From the NCBI RefSeq assembly GCF_001594005.1, contig NZ_LTBA01000021.1, positions 1 to 45,775 of the forward strand: DNA of 45,775 bases. The letters are read 5' to 3'. The notes beneath the pieces are model-generated. The model had not been told where the DNA came from and ran no database searches. It was given only the letters and a program-made list of their open reading frames with translations. Every line of letters begins with the position of its first letter. The first letter of the stretch is position 1. The position numbers and the translations under genes were made by a program. Positions 17,979 through 25,984 of this stretch are shown here, piece by piece. The stretch comes from Clostridium tepidiprofundi DSM 19306. Lineage in GTDB: Bacteria; Bacillota; Clostridia; Clostridiales; Clostridiaceae.

Positions 17979-18185
17979 ATGAAGAAAAAACAGTATCTTT
18001 GGTTAAAAACTTTAATTATTGCAGTGTTTAACTATGGTTTATTTACTGTAGTTGTTCCATTGATAGATAATGGCGGTAATGTATTAATGATACCTCATAC
18101 AAAAAATTATAAAATAAAATTAATTATTTTTATACCATATGCTATATTAACAGGCTATATGTATCAGAAAAGTGTTAAACGGTGA
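17979..18185 (+). CDS. small membrane protein of unknown function
   Basis: A 68-residue protein with two hydrophobic segments (about 8-27, TLIIAVFNYGLFTVVVPLI, and 45-62, KLIIFIPYAILTGYMY) joined by a short loop, and a basic tail. I do not recognise a named family. ATG 17979 fits GGGAG (17964-17968) 10 nt upstream; the in-frame ATG at 17970 is almost on the site. A second tiny membrane protein gene follows 48 bases later, probably co-transcribed. Confidence 0.6.
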   Translation: MKKKQYLWLKTLIIAVFNYGLFTVVVPLIDNGGNVLMIPHTKNYKIKLIIFIPYAILTGYMYQKSVKR

Positions 18186-18233
18186 TTTTTTATAAGTAAG
18201 CTGTAGATAATTTATCACATTAGGGGAAGAGAA

Positions 18234-18323
18234 GTGAATTTCCTAAAATTTGTAATAATATTTATATCATTAATGGTGGTATTTAAAGTAATCATAAATA
18301 CAATAAGAAGTCATAACAAATGA
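18234..18323 (+). CDS. 29-residue single-pass membrane peptide
   Basis: A GTG-started frame with AGGGGAAG about 6 nt upstream encodes MNFLKFVIIFISLMVVFKVI and then IINTIRSHNK. It has one hydrophobic helix and a basic end. Its closeness to the preceding small membrane gene suggests an operon. The strength of the ribosome site supports translation; the function is unknown. Confidence 0.45.
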   Translation: MNFLKFVIIFISLMVVFKVIINTIRSHNK

Positions 18324-18334
18324 TGGAATGCTTC

Positions 18335-19258
18335 TTAATTTGTAGAAGTATATCTTTTCACACCCAAATTCCATTGAAATCTAACTACTAATGAGAAAAC
18401 TATTATAATAAAACAATAAAACGATATATTTTTGTAATATATTTTTCCAGTCAATAATTCAACTGGAACATTTGTTGTTGAAATTATTGGTATAATCCAA
18501 GCGAAAATTATTTGGAATATTTTAGGATATATTCTTCTTGGTTTTGCTGCAAATTCAAATAGTTCTTCAGGAATTCCAAGAAGTTTTCCAGGCCTTTCTA
18601 TCCAGAAAGAAAAATTAACAAAAAATTGATTTAACAAATAATAAAAATAAGCACCAAGCATAACAAATATAATAAAAAATATACCACCCATTATTGAAAT
18701 ATAGTTTATTTTTCGTGCTGCATAGAAAAAAGTAATAATAGGTACTATAGAGCTTATTATGCTACTTATTTCAAACTCACTAAAATTGTTTATTATTTGT
18801 GAGTCCACAGGTCTTATAAGATCATAGTCAAGCTGTCCAGCTAGAATTTTATCAGATAAATTTTCATGAGAATTAATACATAAAATATTGTAAATAGTTC
18901 CTATGATATTAAATGTTGAAATCAATATAAGAAATTCATAAAAATTAAATCCTGCGATATTATCTGTGTAACTAAAATAAACTATTGTTGTTATAATTTC
19001 GATTACTGAAAATATAGTACTAAAAATTATAACAAAAAGAGAAGTAGCTCTATAAATAAGGAATTTTTCAATACTCTGTTTAATATATTTAACATTTTGT
19101 GTGGAAGTCTCCCATCTTCTATAAGTGGGAGATGGATAACACCATTTTTGAAAGGGTTCAATGCCCTTGAAAAAATGCACTCCACTTGATATAATGAAAA
19201 TATAAAAGTTCTTATAAAACTGAATATATAAGGTTGTGGTAAGAAAAAGCTTTACCAC
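18335..19258 (-). CDS. ABC-2 family permease, 5' end replaced by a mobile element
   Basis: From residue 55 on (VKYIKQSIEKFLIYRATS) the product matches the roughly 265-residue, six-helix ABC-2 permeases at 24331 and 25140 in this window. Shared landmarks are the GQLDYDLIRPVD loop (compare GSLDFILIKPCD), the PEELFEFAAKP-YPK segment before the helix, and the closing NLGVKRY. The first 50 or so codons (18335 side being the 3' end) come from the left end of the 375-bp element, so the present ATG (19258) lies inside the element and the native start codon is lost, probably with only a few residues. It is likely non-functional or made as a chimera. No ATPase partner is adjacent. Confidence 0.75.
   Translation of the reverse strand: MVKLFLTTTLYIQFYKNFYIFIISSGVHFFKGIEPFQKWCYPSPTYRRWETSTQNVKYIKQSIEKFLIYRATSLFVIIFSTIFSVIEIITTIVYFSYTDNIAGFNFYEFLILISTFNIIGTIYNILCINSHENLSDKILAGQLDYDLIRPVDSQIINNFSEFEISSIISSIVPIITFFYAARKINYISIMGGIFFIIFVMLGAYFYYLLNQFFVNFSFWIERPGKLLGIPEELFEFAAKPRRIYPKIFQIIFAWIIPIISTTNVPVELLTGKIYYKNISFYCFIIIVFSLVVRFQWNLGVKRYTSTN
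19167..19195 (+). promoter_or_regulatory. consensus promoter inside element copy 1
   Basis: TTGAAA (19167-19172), a 17-bp spacer, and TATAAT (19190-19195) with TG at the extended -10 position. It points toward the element's right end. The same sequence is kept in copy 2 (32011-32039, minus strand). Confidence 0.75.
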
Positions 19259-19484
19259 GTAAAATATTCAAGCACACGCCCTGCACCAAAAGAGCGAAAA
19301 CCAAGCCTTGACGTTGGTGCAGTCCGAACTATTACAATCGTCTAAGACGGTGGTTTCTTGCCAGGAAATAAAACTGGTATTATATCGAGGTCGGTGCGAC
19401 CTTTTGAGCTTGGGTAAACTTGGCACGTTGGTGCTATTGACCAAGAAGCTCCCACTTCAACGAAGTAAGTGGCGAGTAGTTCAC
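19202..19484 (+). ncRNA. predicted structured RNA of the element, guide-RNA (omegaRNA/reRNA)-like
   Basis: Transcription from the internal promoter would give about 283 nt up to the TTCAC end and then continue into flanking DNA. Pairings visible by eye: GTGGTAA with TTACCAC; CTGCACCAA with TTGGTGCAG; GGTCG with CGACC; GAGCTT with AAGCTC; and the end hairpin CCACTT with AAGTGG. TnpB guide RNAs overlap the right end in this way, with the guide just beyond the element. Here that would be AATGCTTAAATTTAATAATA. No terminator is seen inside. Family identity is inferred, not shown. Confidence 0.5.
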
Positions 19485-20419
19485 AATGCTTAAATTTAAT
19501 AATAATATTAATTACTAATAATTATTATTTTTTAATGATCAATGCTGTTTTGGGTGGTATAGCTGAAGCTGTTGTATCAGGTTGTGGAGAAGCTTTAATA
19601 TATGATTGTTTTTTGGAAAATAATGAGGAAGATTCATATAAACAATACTTAGCCAATATAAATATGTGGGCTTTAAGATTTTCGGCAAGTGCAACTTTAT
19701 TATCTTCACTTTTATACAAAATTAATGTGGATTTACCTATGAGTTTGTCTATATTAATTCAAGTAATTTCAATATTAGCTGTATCTAGATTAGTTGATAA
19801 CAAATTATTTATGGAAGGTACATTTAATATTAAAGATGAGTTTAGACAGCAATTAGATAATATAAAAGGTTTAGTTAATAATAAAATTATAATAAAATTG
19901 TTCTTTATGTATTTTGTAATGATGATTATAATATCTAATTTAAACTATACATCTCAAGCATTTTTGCCTTCAATAGGTATAGATACAGTATATTTAGGAG
20001 TTATATTTTTTATATTTAATATAATATCATCATATGGAGCAAAACATTCAACCAAAGTTAAATTAAAAAGCACGTATATTTTGCTTGTATATGGTGTTTT
20101 GCTTATTGGATTAAACTTTTCGGGAATATATTTGTCATTAATTATACTTTGTATATCTAGATATATAAATGGTATGATATGGCCAATTTTAAATGCAGAT
20201 ATAAATAGTAATATAAAAGATAATAGGGCAACTATACTGTCATATAAAAGTTTATTTATTCAAATATCTTTCATTGTATTCGATCCAGTGATTGGAGTAT
20301 CATTAGATGCTTTGGGCATACGTCATACATATGCATTAATGGGTATAATTACACTTGTGAGTTTAATTATTGTATTGTTATTAAAAAAGCGAAAAGGGGC
20401 TGTCGCACTAGATAATTAG
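19485..20419 (+). pseudogene. MFS transporter, N-terminal third missing
   Basis: The frame opens inside the element (19469) and is native from about 19485. It encodes a major-facilitator protein from the third helix on: NAVLGGIAEAVVSGCGEALI, then a cytoplasmic loop (about 110-135), six further helices, and the tail LLLKKRKGAVALDN. A normal MFS drug transporter would have about 80-90 more residues with helices 1-2 and the first DRxGRK loop. The cut is at the right end of the element. The missing 5' part is not on the other side of the element, so a deletion or rearrangement happened as well as insertion. Transport is unlikely. Confidence 0.8.
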
Positions 20420-20436
20420 TGCGTAGCTCCTTTTTC
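20393..20436 (+). terminator. terminator overlapping the MFS stop codon
   Basis: GGGGCTGTCGCACTA and TAGTGCGTAGCTCC form a strong hairpin around GATAAT, followed by TTTTTC. The stem includes the last codons and the TAG stop. Confidence 0.8.
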
Positions 20437-20452
20437 ATTCTTTGCTTTTTTG

Positions 20453-20638
20453 TTATTGTAAAGATAATTTCTGTTTCATTAAATTTTTTATAACATTATC
20501 TTGAGGTTTAAGTGCAGATAATTCCAATTTAACAGATCTTTCGTTTGAATGTCCTTTTTGGGATTTGTTTTGTGGTTGATTGCAAAAATTTCTTGTATGT
20601 ACATTATTAGAAGGTGTTTTAATTGCACAAATTCTCAT
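20453..20638 (-). CDS. small hypothetical protein
   Basis: A 61-residue, basic and Asn/Gln-rich product (MRICAIKTPSNNVHTRNFCN onward) with no membrane segment. A GGAG lies about 11 nt before the ATG on the minus strand, a little far. It is not recognised and has no helpful neighbours. It could be a real small regulator or sporulation-type peptide, or a chance frame. Confidence 0.4.
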   Translation of the reverse strand: MRICAIKTPSNNVHTRNFCNQPQNKSQKGHSNERSVKLELSALKPQDNVIKNLMKQKLSLQ

Positions 20639-20639
20639 A

Positions 20640-20930
20640 TAAAAATCAACTCCATTGATATATTTATGTTATCATTACATATATTCCATCATTTTTTATT
20701 GTACCAAATAGAACGAAAAATACAATAATATACCGGTATTTTACTTAATTTTACATTGGTTCGTGGTGTGCTAAATTTTGTATTAATGGCTAAAATGGAG
20801 TCTGATCATGGTAATTCATATGATTGACAAATTATCATGTTAATGGTATAATTTTTGCAATTAACAGTAATATAGAATTGCAGTTATTATAAGGTTTTGT
20901 TCGTTTTAGGACAAGTCGATGATGGAGGAT
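20640..20930. other. intergenic region holding the grpB promoter
   Basis: About 290 bases without a coding frame. The only clear signal is the promoter at 20824-20852. The rest is AT-rich and shows no strong structure. Confidence 0.6.
20824..20852 (+). promoter_or_regulatory. near-perfect sigma-A promoter for the GrpB gene
   Basis: TTGACA (20824-20829), a 17-bp spacer, TATAAT (20847-20852), and TG at the extended -10 position. The start site would be near 20859, giving a leader of about 75 nt. This is the strongest housekeeping promoter in the window by sequence. Confidence 0.9.
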
Positions 20931-20933
20931 TAT

Positions 20934-21527
20934 ATGAAAAAACAACTTTCTGAAATGTCGTTAGAGGAATTGTGGATGCTATTTCCAATAATACTGGAAG
21001 AACATAACAAAGATTATGAGAGGTGGTATACAGAAGAGAAGGATAAAATTGTTAAATGCATTGGCATTCAAAATATTAGAAGAATTAATCATATTGGTAG
21101 TAGTTCTGTAAAGGGATTAATTGCTAAGCCAATTATAGATATTTTGTTAGAGGTTAATGAAGAATTAGATTTACAATGGTTAAAAGATTTACTTAAAAGT
21201 AATGGATGGACATTAATGTCAGCTTCAGATGAGGGTAAGCCGCATATGAAAATTTTTTTTAATAAAGGATATACTCCTAAAGGTTTTGCAGACAAAGTGT
21301 ATCACCTTCATGTACGGTACTTAGGTGACTGGAATGAACTTTATTTCAGGGATTATCTTATTAAACATAATGATGTTGCAGATGAATATGGCAAATTGAA
21401 ATTGAGTTTACTTCCGAAATACAAGAATAATCGAGATGGTTATACAGAAGCAAAAACGGATTTTATATTGAAATATTCAAATTTAGCGAGAAAAGAATTT
21501 GGAGATAGATATCTTATTAGTGATTAA
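20934..21527 (+). CDS. GrpB family protein (nucleotidyltransferase fold)
   Basis: A 197-residue UPF0157/GrpB protein. These have a nucleotidyltransferase-like core: HIGSSSVKGLIAKPIIDILL contains the GSS...D.D-type motif, and HLHVRYLGDWNELYFRDYLI is a family signature. The biochemical role is not settled; some relatives are fused to CoaE kinases. ATG 20934 follows GGAGG (20924-20928) at a short 5-nt spacing, while the upstream ATG pair overlaps or precedes the site. It is driven by a strong promoter and appears to stand alone. Confidence 0.85.
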   Translation: MKKQLSEMSLEELWMLFPIILEEHNKDYERWYTEEKDKIVKCIGIQNIRRINHIGSSSVKGLIAKPIIDILLEVNEELDLQWLKDLLKSNGWTLMSASDEGKPHMKIFFNKGYTPKGFADKVYHLHVRYLGDWNELYFRDYLIKHNDVADEYGKLKLSLLPKYKNNRDGYTEAKTDFILKYSNLARKEFGDRYLISD

Positions 21528-21555
21528 GAAGAATGTTAAGTACATACTAATATTT

Positions 21556-21646
21556 CTAGTGCAGACTTTCTTTCATGAGGTCATTTTTCCTTGTTGCTCT
21601 ATTTGCTTGGTGCAAATTATTTTAGCATAGGATGACCTCATTTTTC
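21556..21646. repeat. repeat-derived sequence with inverted repeats
   Basis: CTAGTGCAGACTTTCT (21556-21571) is identical to the left arm of the hairpin at 13104. It is followed by ATGAGGTCAT (21575-21584), whose inverted copy ATGACCTCAT (21632-21641) runs into TTTTT. The latter pair may work as a terminator for grpB despite a loop of about 47 nt. Confidence 0.45.
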
Positions 21647-21649
21647 ATA

Positions 21650-22088
21650 TCTTTTTTATTGCTTATTATGGATAATAAACATGCTTGATGCTATTTAATT
21701 AAGCTTTTTTATTCATTCTTACAGAATTTCTTTCAATATATTACATAATTCAAATATTTTTTTCAATAGTATGTACTGTTATCTTCTATTAATGTGATTT
21801 CCATAAAATATATATATTAACCAGTTAAAAAATAATTACAGAATGAAAATTATGGTTGATAATATAAATTTTATAAATTATAATAATTTTAAAACATATT
21901 ATCTAAATTTAAGTATAAGATTAAAAATTGTTTGTCATTAGCATTAGTTTTATCAATGTTTTTCTAGTTAAAAGTGTGATAGCTGGTATAGCTGGCATTC
22001 ATATATGTATCTACAAGATATTTAAAAAATCTGATCAAGAAATAGCATGTTAATGAACAATAACTCTAATATAAATGGTGGTGTTTTT
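21650..22088. other. gene-poor AT-rich stretch
   Basis: No convincing gene. A short signal-peptide-like frame (NCLSLALVLSMFF, about 21925-21965) ends in TAG and is followed by VIAGIAGIHICIYKIFKK in another frame with no ribosome site. That may be the decayed remains of a small secreted or membrane peptide gene, but this is weak. Confidence 0.35.
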
Positions 22089-22547
22089 ATGATTAAAAAA
22101 TTGAGTATTATAATAACAGTATTGATATTAGTAGCAATTATGTGTTTATCATTTTTCAATTTTAAAAATAATAATAAAGTTGTAATGAATCCTAATGAAA
22201 AATTAAATGAAAGCATTAAAACTTCTATAACCAAAAATGATATAATCGACTTCAATAAATTAACAAATTTTGAATGGGATAGAATGTACGTGATTACACC
22301 TTACGGTAATCCAGAAGAGTTTTTGAAAAAGAATGATGTTAAGTGGATTCAGATAGATACGTCTATAACTATGCTAGATGATATTAATTTGATTGTTTTT
22401 ACTAATTCGGGTAGAATTATTAACTACGTTAATTTTAAGAGAAAATATGGTGACTTTTCTATTAGCAGAAGTAGAGCATTTGGCAAAAATGATGCCATTT
22501 TTGGAGTGGTAAAAAAGAACGGATGGGTATACTTAATACATAAGTGA
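22089..22547 (+). CDS. small membrane-anchored or exported protein, unknown function
   Basis: A 152-residue product with an N-terminal hydrophobic segment (residues 4-23, KLSIIITVLILVAIMCLSFF), then a soluble domain with FEWDRMYVITPYGNPEEFL and a Gly/Trp-rich end (FGVVKKNGWVYLIHK). It may belong to a Clostridium-common family of extracytoplasmic proteins that I know only as hypothetical. ATG 22089 was preferred because GGTGG (22077-22081) lies upstream; the in-frame ATG at 22047 has no site. Monocistronic with its own terminator. Confidence 0.65.
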   Translation: MIKKLSIIITVLILVAIMCLSFFNFKNNNKVVMNPNEKLNESIKTSITKNDIIDFNKLTNFEWDRMYVITPYGNPEEFLKKNDVKWIQIDTSITMLDDINLIVFTNSGRIINYVNFKRKYGDFSISRSRAFGKNDAIFGVVKKNGWVYLIHK

Positions 22548-22578
22548 ATTGCTACCGAGGCAAGCAATTGTGTTTTTT
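22547..22578 (+). terminator. terminator after the 152-residue protein gene
   Basis: AATTGCT (22547-22553) and AGCAATT (22563-22569) form a short hairpin followed by GTGTTTTTTT, beginning at the stop codon. Confidence 0.7.
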
Positions 22579-22589
22579 TCAATCTGAAT

Positions 22590-22619
22590 CTATAAAATTA
22601 TAATAAAGGGATCACTCAT
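22590..22619 (-). pseudogene. vestige of the 83-residue membrane protein gene found at 26228
   Basis: TTGGAGG, then ATG 22619 and the codons MSDPFIIIL followed by TAG. The first nine residues are identical to the start of the intact protein at 26479. The nucleotides differ at silent positions, so this is an older duplicate that has lost its body. Confidence 0.6.
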
Positions 22620-22681
22620 TTTTATAAAATTACCTCCAATATATTACATAAAGTCCTATTTGAGTTGCTATTAAAAACAAG

Positions 22682-22786
22682 CTATTTAATCCAAATTAAT
22701 ATAATATTTTTTCTAAGTCCTATTTCACAATATATAAAGCATGCAATGGCATATAAAAACATAGTAACCATTATTAAAATTAGCAT
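22682..22786 (-). CDS. 34-residue hydrophobic peptide, possible
   Basis: MLILIMVTMFLYAIACFIYC, then EIGLRKNIILIWIK. One membrane helix and a basic end. Only a weak GGGAA site is seen. It follows the 58-residue gene on the same strand by 17 bases, so the two could be one transcript. Low confidence that it is expressed. Confidence 0.35.
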   Translation of the reverse strand: MLILIMVTMFLYAIACFIYCEIGLRKNIILIWIK

Positions 22787-22803
22787 AATATTCCCAATTT
22801 TCT

Positions 22804-22980
22804 TTACTTTTTTGCCGTAGGTGTATTGTAACCACTAGTTGTACGCATTGTTCCTTTGCCGTAAACATCTGGTGGATATTCAGGAGGCTTATACTTTATA
22901 AAAAAACCTGCAATAATATATAAGATTGGATAAATAATTAATACTATTAAAACGTTAATTTTACTTGAAATTAATTTCAT
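22804..22980 (-). CDS. 58-residue single-pass membrane protein
   Basis: An ATG at 22980 with AGGAT 7 nt upstream encodes MKLISSKINVLIVLIIYPIL, a helix ending at AGFFIKY, and a Pro/Tyr/Thr-rich tail (KPPEYPPDVYGKGTM). No family is recognised. It sits upstream, on the same strand, of a vestige of the cassette gene at 26228, so it may be part of a decayed second cassette. Confidence 0.5.
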   Translation of the reverse strand: MKLISSKINVLIVLIIYPILYIIAGFFIKYKPPEYPPDVYGKGTMRTTSGYNTPTAKK

Positions 22981-23096
22981 TTTAGTATCCTATCCATTGT
23001 AGGTATAATAAAAATTTTTTTGATTTAATATGATCGAATACATTATATGGTAATAATTTGAGATTGTCAATATTTTTATGTGATCAATTGTTGAGC

Positions 23097-23216
23097 GATT
23101 TTACAAGACTCCCAGTTCTATAAGTGGGAGATTGAAGCTTTTGCTTCAGATGGACTAGAGTTTCCACATGAAGTTCCGATGTTGTGCTTTAGCAAAACGA
23201 GTTTACACAAATTCAT
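23097..23216 (+). mobile_element. IS200/IS605-type end fragment A, upstream of the ABC operon
   Basis: After TTTTAC, a hairpin CTCCCAGTTCTATAAGTGGGAG is followed by ATTGAAGCTTTTGCTTCAGA and a block (TAGAGTTTCCACATGAAGTT, CGAGTTTACAC) that aligns with fragment B at 25985. Such hairpin ends belong to Y1-transposase elements. No transposase gene remains. Confidence 0.55.
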
Positions 23217-23347
23217 AACTGTATTGATATAAAATTAAAGTAATGGTAAAATTTGATGAATACTTCAAATATACAAAAATGGAAAATAAGATAGTGAATT
23301 TAGTGTGAATTTATTTAGAGAGTTATATAGAAAACAGGGGGGAGTAT

Positions 23348-24334
23348 ATGGATGCGATAACGATGGTAAATGTGTCAAAAGAATTTAGGAGATATAAAAA
23401 AAGGGAAGGTTTTTTAGGCACATTTCAAAATTTTTTTAATAGAGAATATGAAGCTATATCAGCTGTGACAGATATGAATATATCAATAAAACGAGGAGAG
23501 ATAGTTGGTTTATTGGGACCTAATGGAGCTGGAAAAACTACTATTATTAAGATGCTCTCAGGATTGCTATATCCATCTTCGGGAGATATAAAAGTATTAC
23601 AGTATAATCCTTTTAAAAAAGAAGAAGCATTTAAGAAAAAAATATCCATTGTTTTAGGACAAAAACAACAGTTGTGGTGGGACATACCTGCCATAGAAAG
23701 TTTTCGTTTAAATAAAGAGATATACGAAATTGAAGATGAAAAATATAAAGATATTTTAAATACTCTTGTTGACATGCTTAATATTAAAGATTTAATAAAT
23801 GTTCCAGTACGCAATCTTTCATTAGGAGAGAGAATGAAGTGTGAACTAGTAGCAGCATTACTTCACACTCCGGAAGTTCTTTATCTTGATGAGCCTACTA
23901 TTGGATTGGACATGATTGCACAGAAAAAAATAAGAGATTTTATAAAAGAATATAATAAAAGATTTAATGCAACTATTATACTTACAAGCCATTATATAGA
24001 GGATATTGAAAAGCTTTGTGAGAGAACTATATTTATTAATAATGGCAAAAAGTATTATGATGGCAGTTTAGATGATTTTTTAAATCTATATGCAAAAGAT
24101 TGTATTTTAAATATTGAATACTTAAGCAAAGATAATGATTTTAAATTTGATGTGTATGGTGATATTGTAAAAGAAAAAGAAAATTTATGCCGATTAAAAG
24201 TTCCTAAGGATCAGGTAGATAATATTAAACAGGAGCTAATAAGACACCAATTTATAAATAGCATAACAGTAAATCAATTGGATTCAGCTGATATTATACG
24301 TAATTCTTTTGAGAAGGAGAGAAAAGAAATTTGA
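23348..24334 (+). CDS. ABC transporter ATP-binding protein (ABC-2 exporter)
   Basis: A 328-residue cytoplasmic ATPase. Walker A is GPNGAGKTT, the signature is NLSLGERMK, Walker B is VLYLDEPT, and the switch His is in LTSHYIEDIEKLCE. The C-terminal 90 residues form an extra domain common to this exporter subgroup. It is followed at once by two permease genes (4-base overlap, then 2 bases), so one ATPase pair drives a heterodimeric pore. GGGGGGAG precedes ATG 23348. This ATPase with two DUF990-like permeases is a known exporter layout, but the substrate is unknown. The operon sits between IS-end fragments A and B. Confidence 0.9.
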   Translation: MDAITMVNVSKEFRRYKKREGFLGTFQNFFNREYEAISAVTDMNISIKRGEIVGLLGPNGAGKTTIIKMLSGLLYPSSGDIKVLQYNPFKKEEAFKKKISIVLGQKQQLWWDIPAIESFRLNKEIYEIEDEKYKDILNTLVDMLNIKDLINVPVRNLSLGERMKCELVAALLHTPEVLYLDEPTIGLDMIAQKKIRDFIKEYNKRFNATIILTSHYIEDIEKLCERTIFINNGKKYYDGSLDDFLNLYAKDCILNIEYLSKDNDFKFDVYGDIVKEKENLCRLKVPKDQVDNIKQELIRHQFINSITVNQLDSADIIRNSFEKERKEI

Positions 24335-25137
24335 TAAATAAATTTAATGCTTATAAGAGAACTTTTAAATTAACTTGGTCTATGGCTATGGATTATCGCT
24401 TAAATTTTATATTTAATTTTGTATGTAGTTTTGTTCCTATAATAGCTATGATTTTTCTTTGGACGGCGATTTTTAGAGATAATACTACAGTAGGCGGTTA
24501 TACTCTAAATATGATGCTTACATATTTAATAACTGCAAGATTCCTTCATCAAGTTATTGTACCAGATTTTTTTTGGGATGTATCTGAGGAAATCAAAAAT
24601 GGAAGTTTATCTATGTATTTGATTAAACCTATAAGTTACATAAAATACTGGTTTTTCAAAGCTCTTGGTAATAAAAGTCAAAATTTAGTTATGACAATTA
24701 TTCCTATATTATTGATAGCTCTGATATTTAGAAATAATATCGTACTAAATTCATCTATTGAAAAAATTGTATATTTTATAGTTGCTTGTAGTATTGCATA
24801 TGTTTTATACTTCTTAATATTCATGCTGTTTAGTTTATTAAGTTTTTGGTTCCTTGAGATATCTAGCTTTTTTTACACACTATATATGTTTATAGAATTT
24901 TTCTCAGGCTCATTAATTCCTATAAATTTGTTACCAGCTACAATTAAAAATATACTGAAATATTTACCGTTTCAATATTTGGTATATTTTCCTATAAAAA
25001 TATATTTAGCAGAAATAACTATAAATGAAATCTATACAGGATTATTTGTACAAGTTATTTGGATAGCAGTAATAGCAATAGGAATAAAATTTCTATGGAA
25101 ACTTGGCATTAAGAAATTCGAAGCGTATGGAGGATAA
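24331..25137 (+). CDS. ABC-2 family permease, first of a pair
   Basis: A 268-residue protein with about six membrane helices. Family landmarks: AMDYRLNFIFNFVCSFVPII at the N-terminus, the inner loop EEIKNGSLSMYLIKPISYI, and LPFQYLVYFPIKIYL before the last helix. It starts with TTG 24331, overlapping the ATPase stop as TTGA, with GGAG 11 nt upstream. It probably forms half of the export channel with the next gene product. Confidence 0.85.
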   Translation: MINKFNAYKRTFKLTWSMAMDYRLNFIFNFVCSFVPIIAMIFLWTAIFRDNTTVGGYTLNMMLTYLITARFLHQVIVPDFFWDVSEEIKNGSLSMYLIKPISYIKYWFFKALGNKSQNLVMTIIPILLIALIFRNNIVLNSSIEKIVYFIVACSIAYVLYFLIFMLFSLLSFWFLEISSFFYTLYMFIEFFSGSLIPINLLPATIKNILKYLPFQYLVYFPIKIYLAEITINEIYTGLFVQVIWIAVIAIGIKFLWKLGIKKFEAYGG

Positions 25138-25139
25138 AC

Positions 25140-25937
25140 ATGAAGAAAATATTTCGTTATCTAAAGTTGTATGTTTATTTTGTTAGAAATTGTTTAGCTA
25201 GAGAACTAGATTACAGATTAAATTTTATTACCAATTTAATTGATAGCTTTTTATGGTTTTTTATAAGTTTAGTATTTTTTGAGAGCATATATTCTCAGGT
25301 TACAACAATAAGCGGATGGACATTATATGAAACTCTTTTCTTGCTTGGGACTGCCCAAATAATTACTTCTTTATACTTTATTCTCTTTATAAATAATCTA
25401 CCTAGATTACAAACTTATGTATCATCTGGAAGTTTGGATTTTATACTAATAAAACCTTGTGATCATCAATTCTTTGTTTCGCTTAGATACTTTTATTTAG
25501 GAGGTATTACTAATATAATACCAGCAGTATTTTTATTAATTTATTCTCTGCATCACATGAATCTAGTAATTACATTTTCTCAAGTTATAACTTATATATT
25601 GTTAGTTATTAATGGAGTTTTAATAGGATATGCAATATGGTTTATAATAATGACACTTTCTATATATGTTATAAAAGTTAGTGAACTTCATGAATTGTTT
25701 TTAAGCACATTAAAATTTGTTGAATATCCAGCATCTATTTACAAAGGAATTGTAAGAGTAATACTTATGTATATAGTTCCACTATTAACTATAGCTAATA
25801 TTCCAGCTCAATATGTGTTAGGTGGTATTTCAACAAGAGATATATTATTTTCATTTTTGATAATGATAGTTTTAATGATAATTTGCAGAACATTTTGGAA
25901 AATATCGCTAAAAAGATATCAAAGTGCAAGCAGTTAA
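25140..25937 (+). CDS. ABC-2 family permease, second of a pair
   Basis: A 265-residue protein with about six helices, paralogous to its neighbour: ELDYRLNFITNLIDSFLWFF, then SSGSLDFILIKPCDHQFFVS, EYPASIYKGIVR and a C-terminal KISLKRYQS. GGAGG 7 nt before ATG 25140 and only 2 bases from the previous stop indicate an operon. The truncated permease at 18335 is more like this one than like the first. Confidence 0.85.
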   Translation: MKKIFRYLKLYVYFVRNCLARELDYRLNFITNLIDSFLWFFISLVFFESIYSQVTTISGWTLYETLFLLGTAQIITSLYFILFINNLPRLQTYVSSGSLDFILIKPCDHQFFVSLRYFYLGGITNIIPAVFLLIYSLHHMNLVITFSQVITYILLVINGVLIGYAIWFIIMTLSIYVIKVSELHELFLSTLKFVEYPASIYKGIVRVILMYIVPLLTIANIPAQYVLGGISTRDILFSFLIMIVLMIICRTFWKISLKRYQSASS

Positions 25938-25984
25938 TGTGAAATTATATTATCATTTAATATAAAAATTGAATTTTTATCAAT

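Larger units (their letters stand above)
19110..19484 (+). mobile_element. 375-bp IS200/IS605-like non-coding element, copy 1
   Basis: The boundaries come from comparison with copy 2 at 31722-32096: 375 bases with three substitutions and no gaps. The left end carries a hairpin (CCCATCTTCTATAAGTGGG, then AGATGG). The right end carries CCACTTCAACGAAGTAAGTGG and finishes GTAGTTCAC. Subterminal hairpins and a TTCA-type right end without terminal inverted repeats are typical of IS200/IS605. No transposase or tnpB is encoded. The right two-thirds is much richer in G+C than the surroundings and full of short inverted repeats. The left boundary is uncertain by about 10 bases. It separates a truncated permease from a truncated MFS gene. 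Confidence 0.8.

Noticed and set aside
19110-19484. Group I intron (IStron) inside the 375-bp element
   Set aside because: I could not find the conserved P, Q, R and S core sequences, and 375 bases with IS605-type ends are better explained as a guide-RNA-like end.
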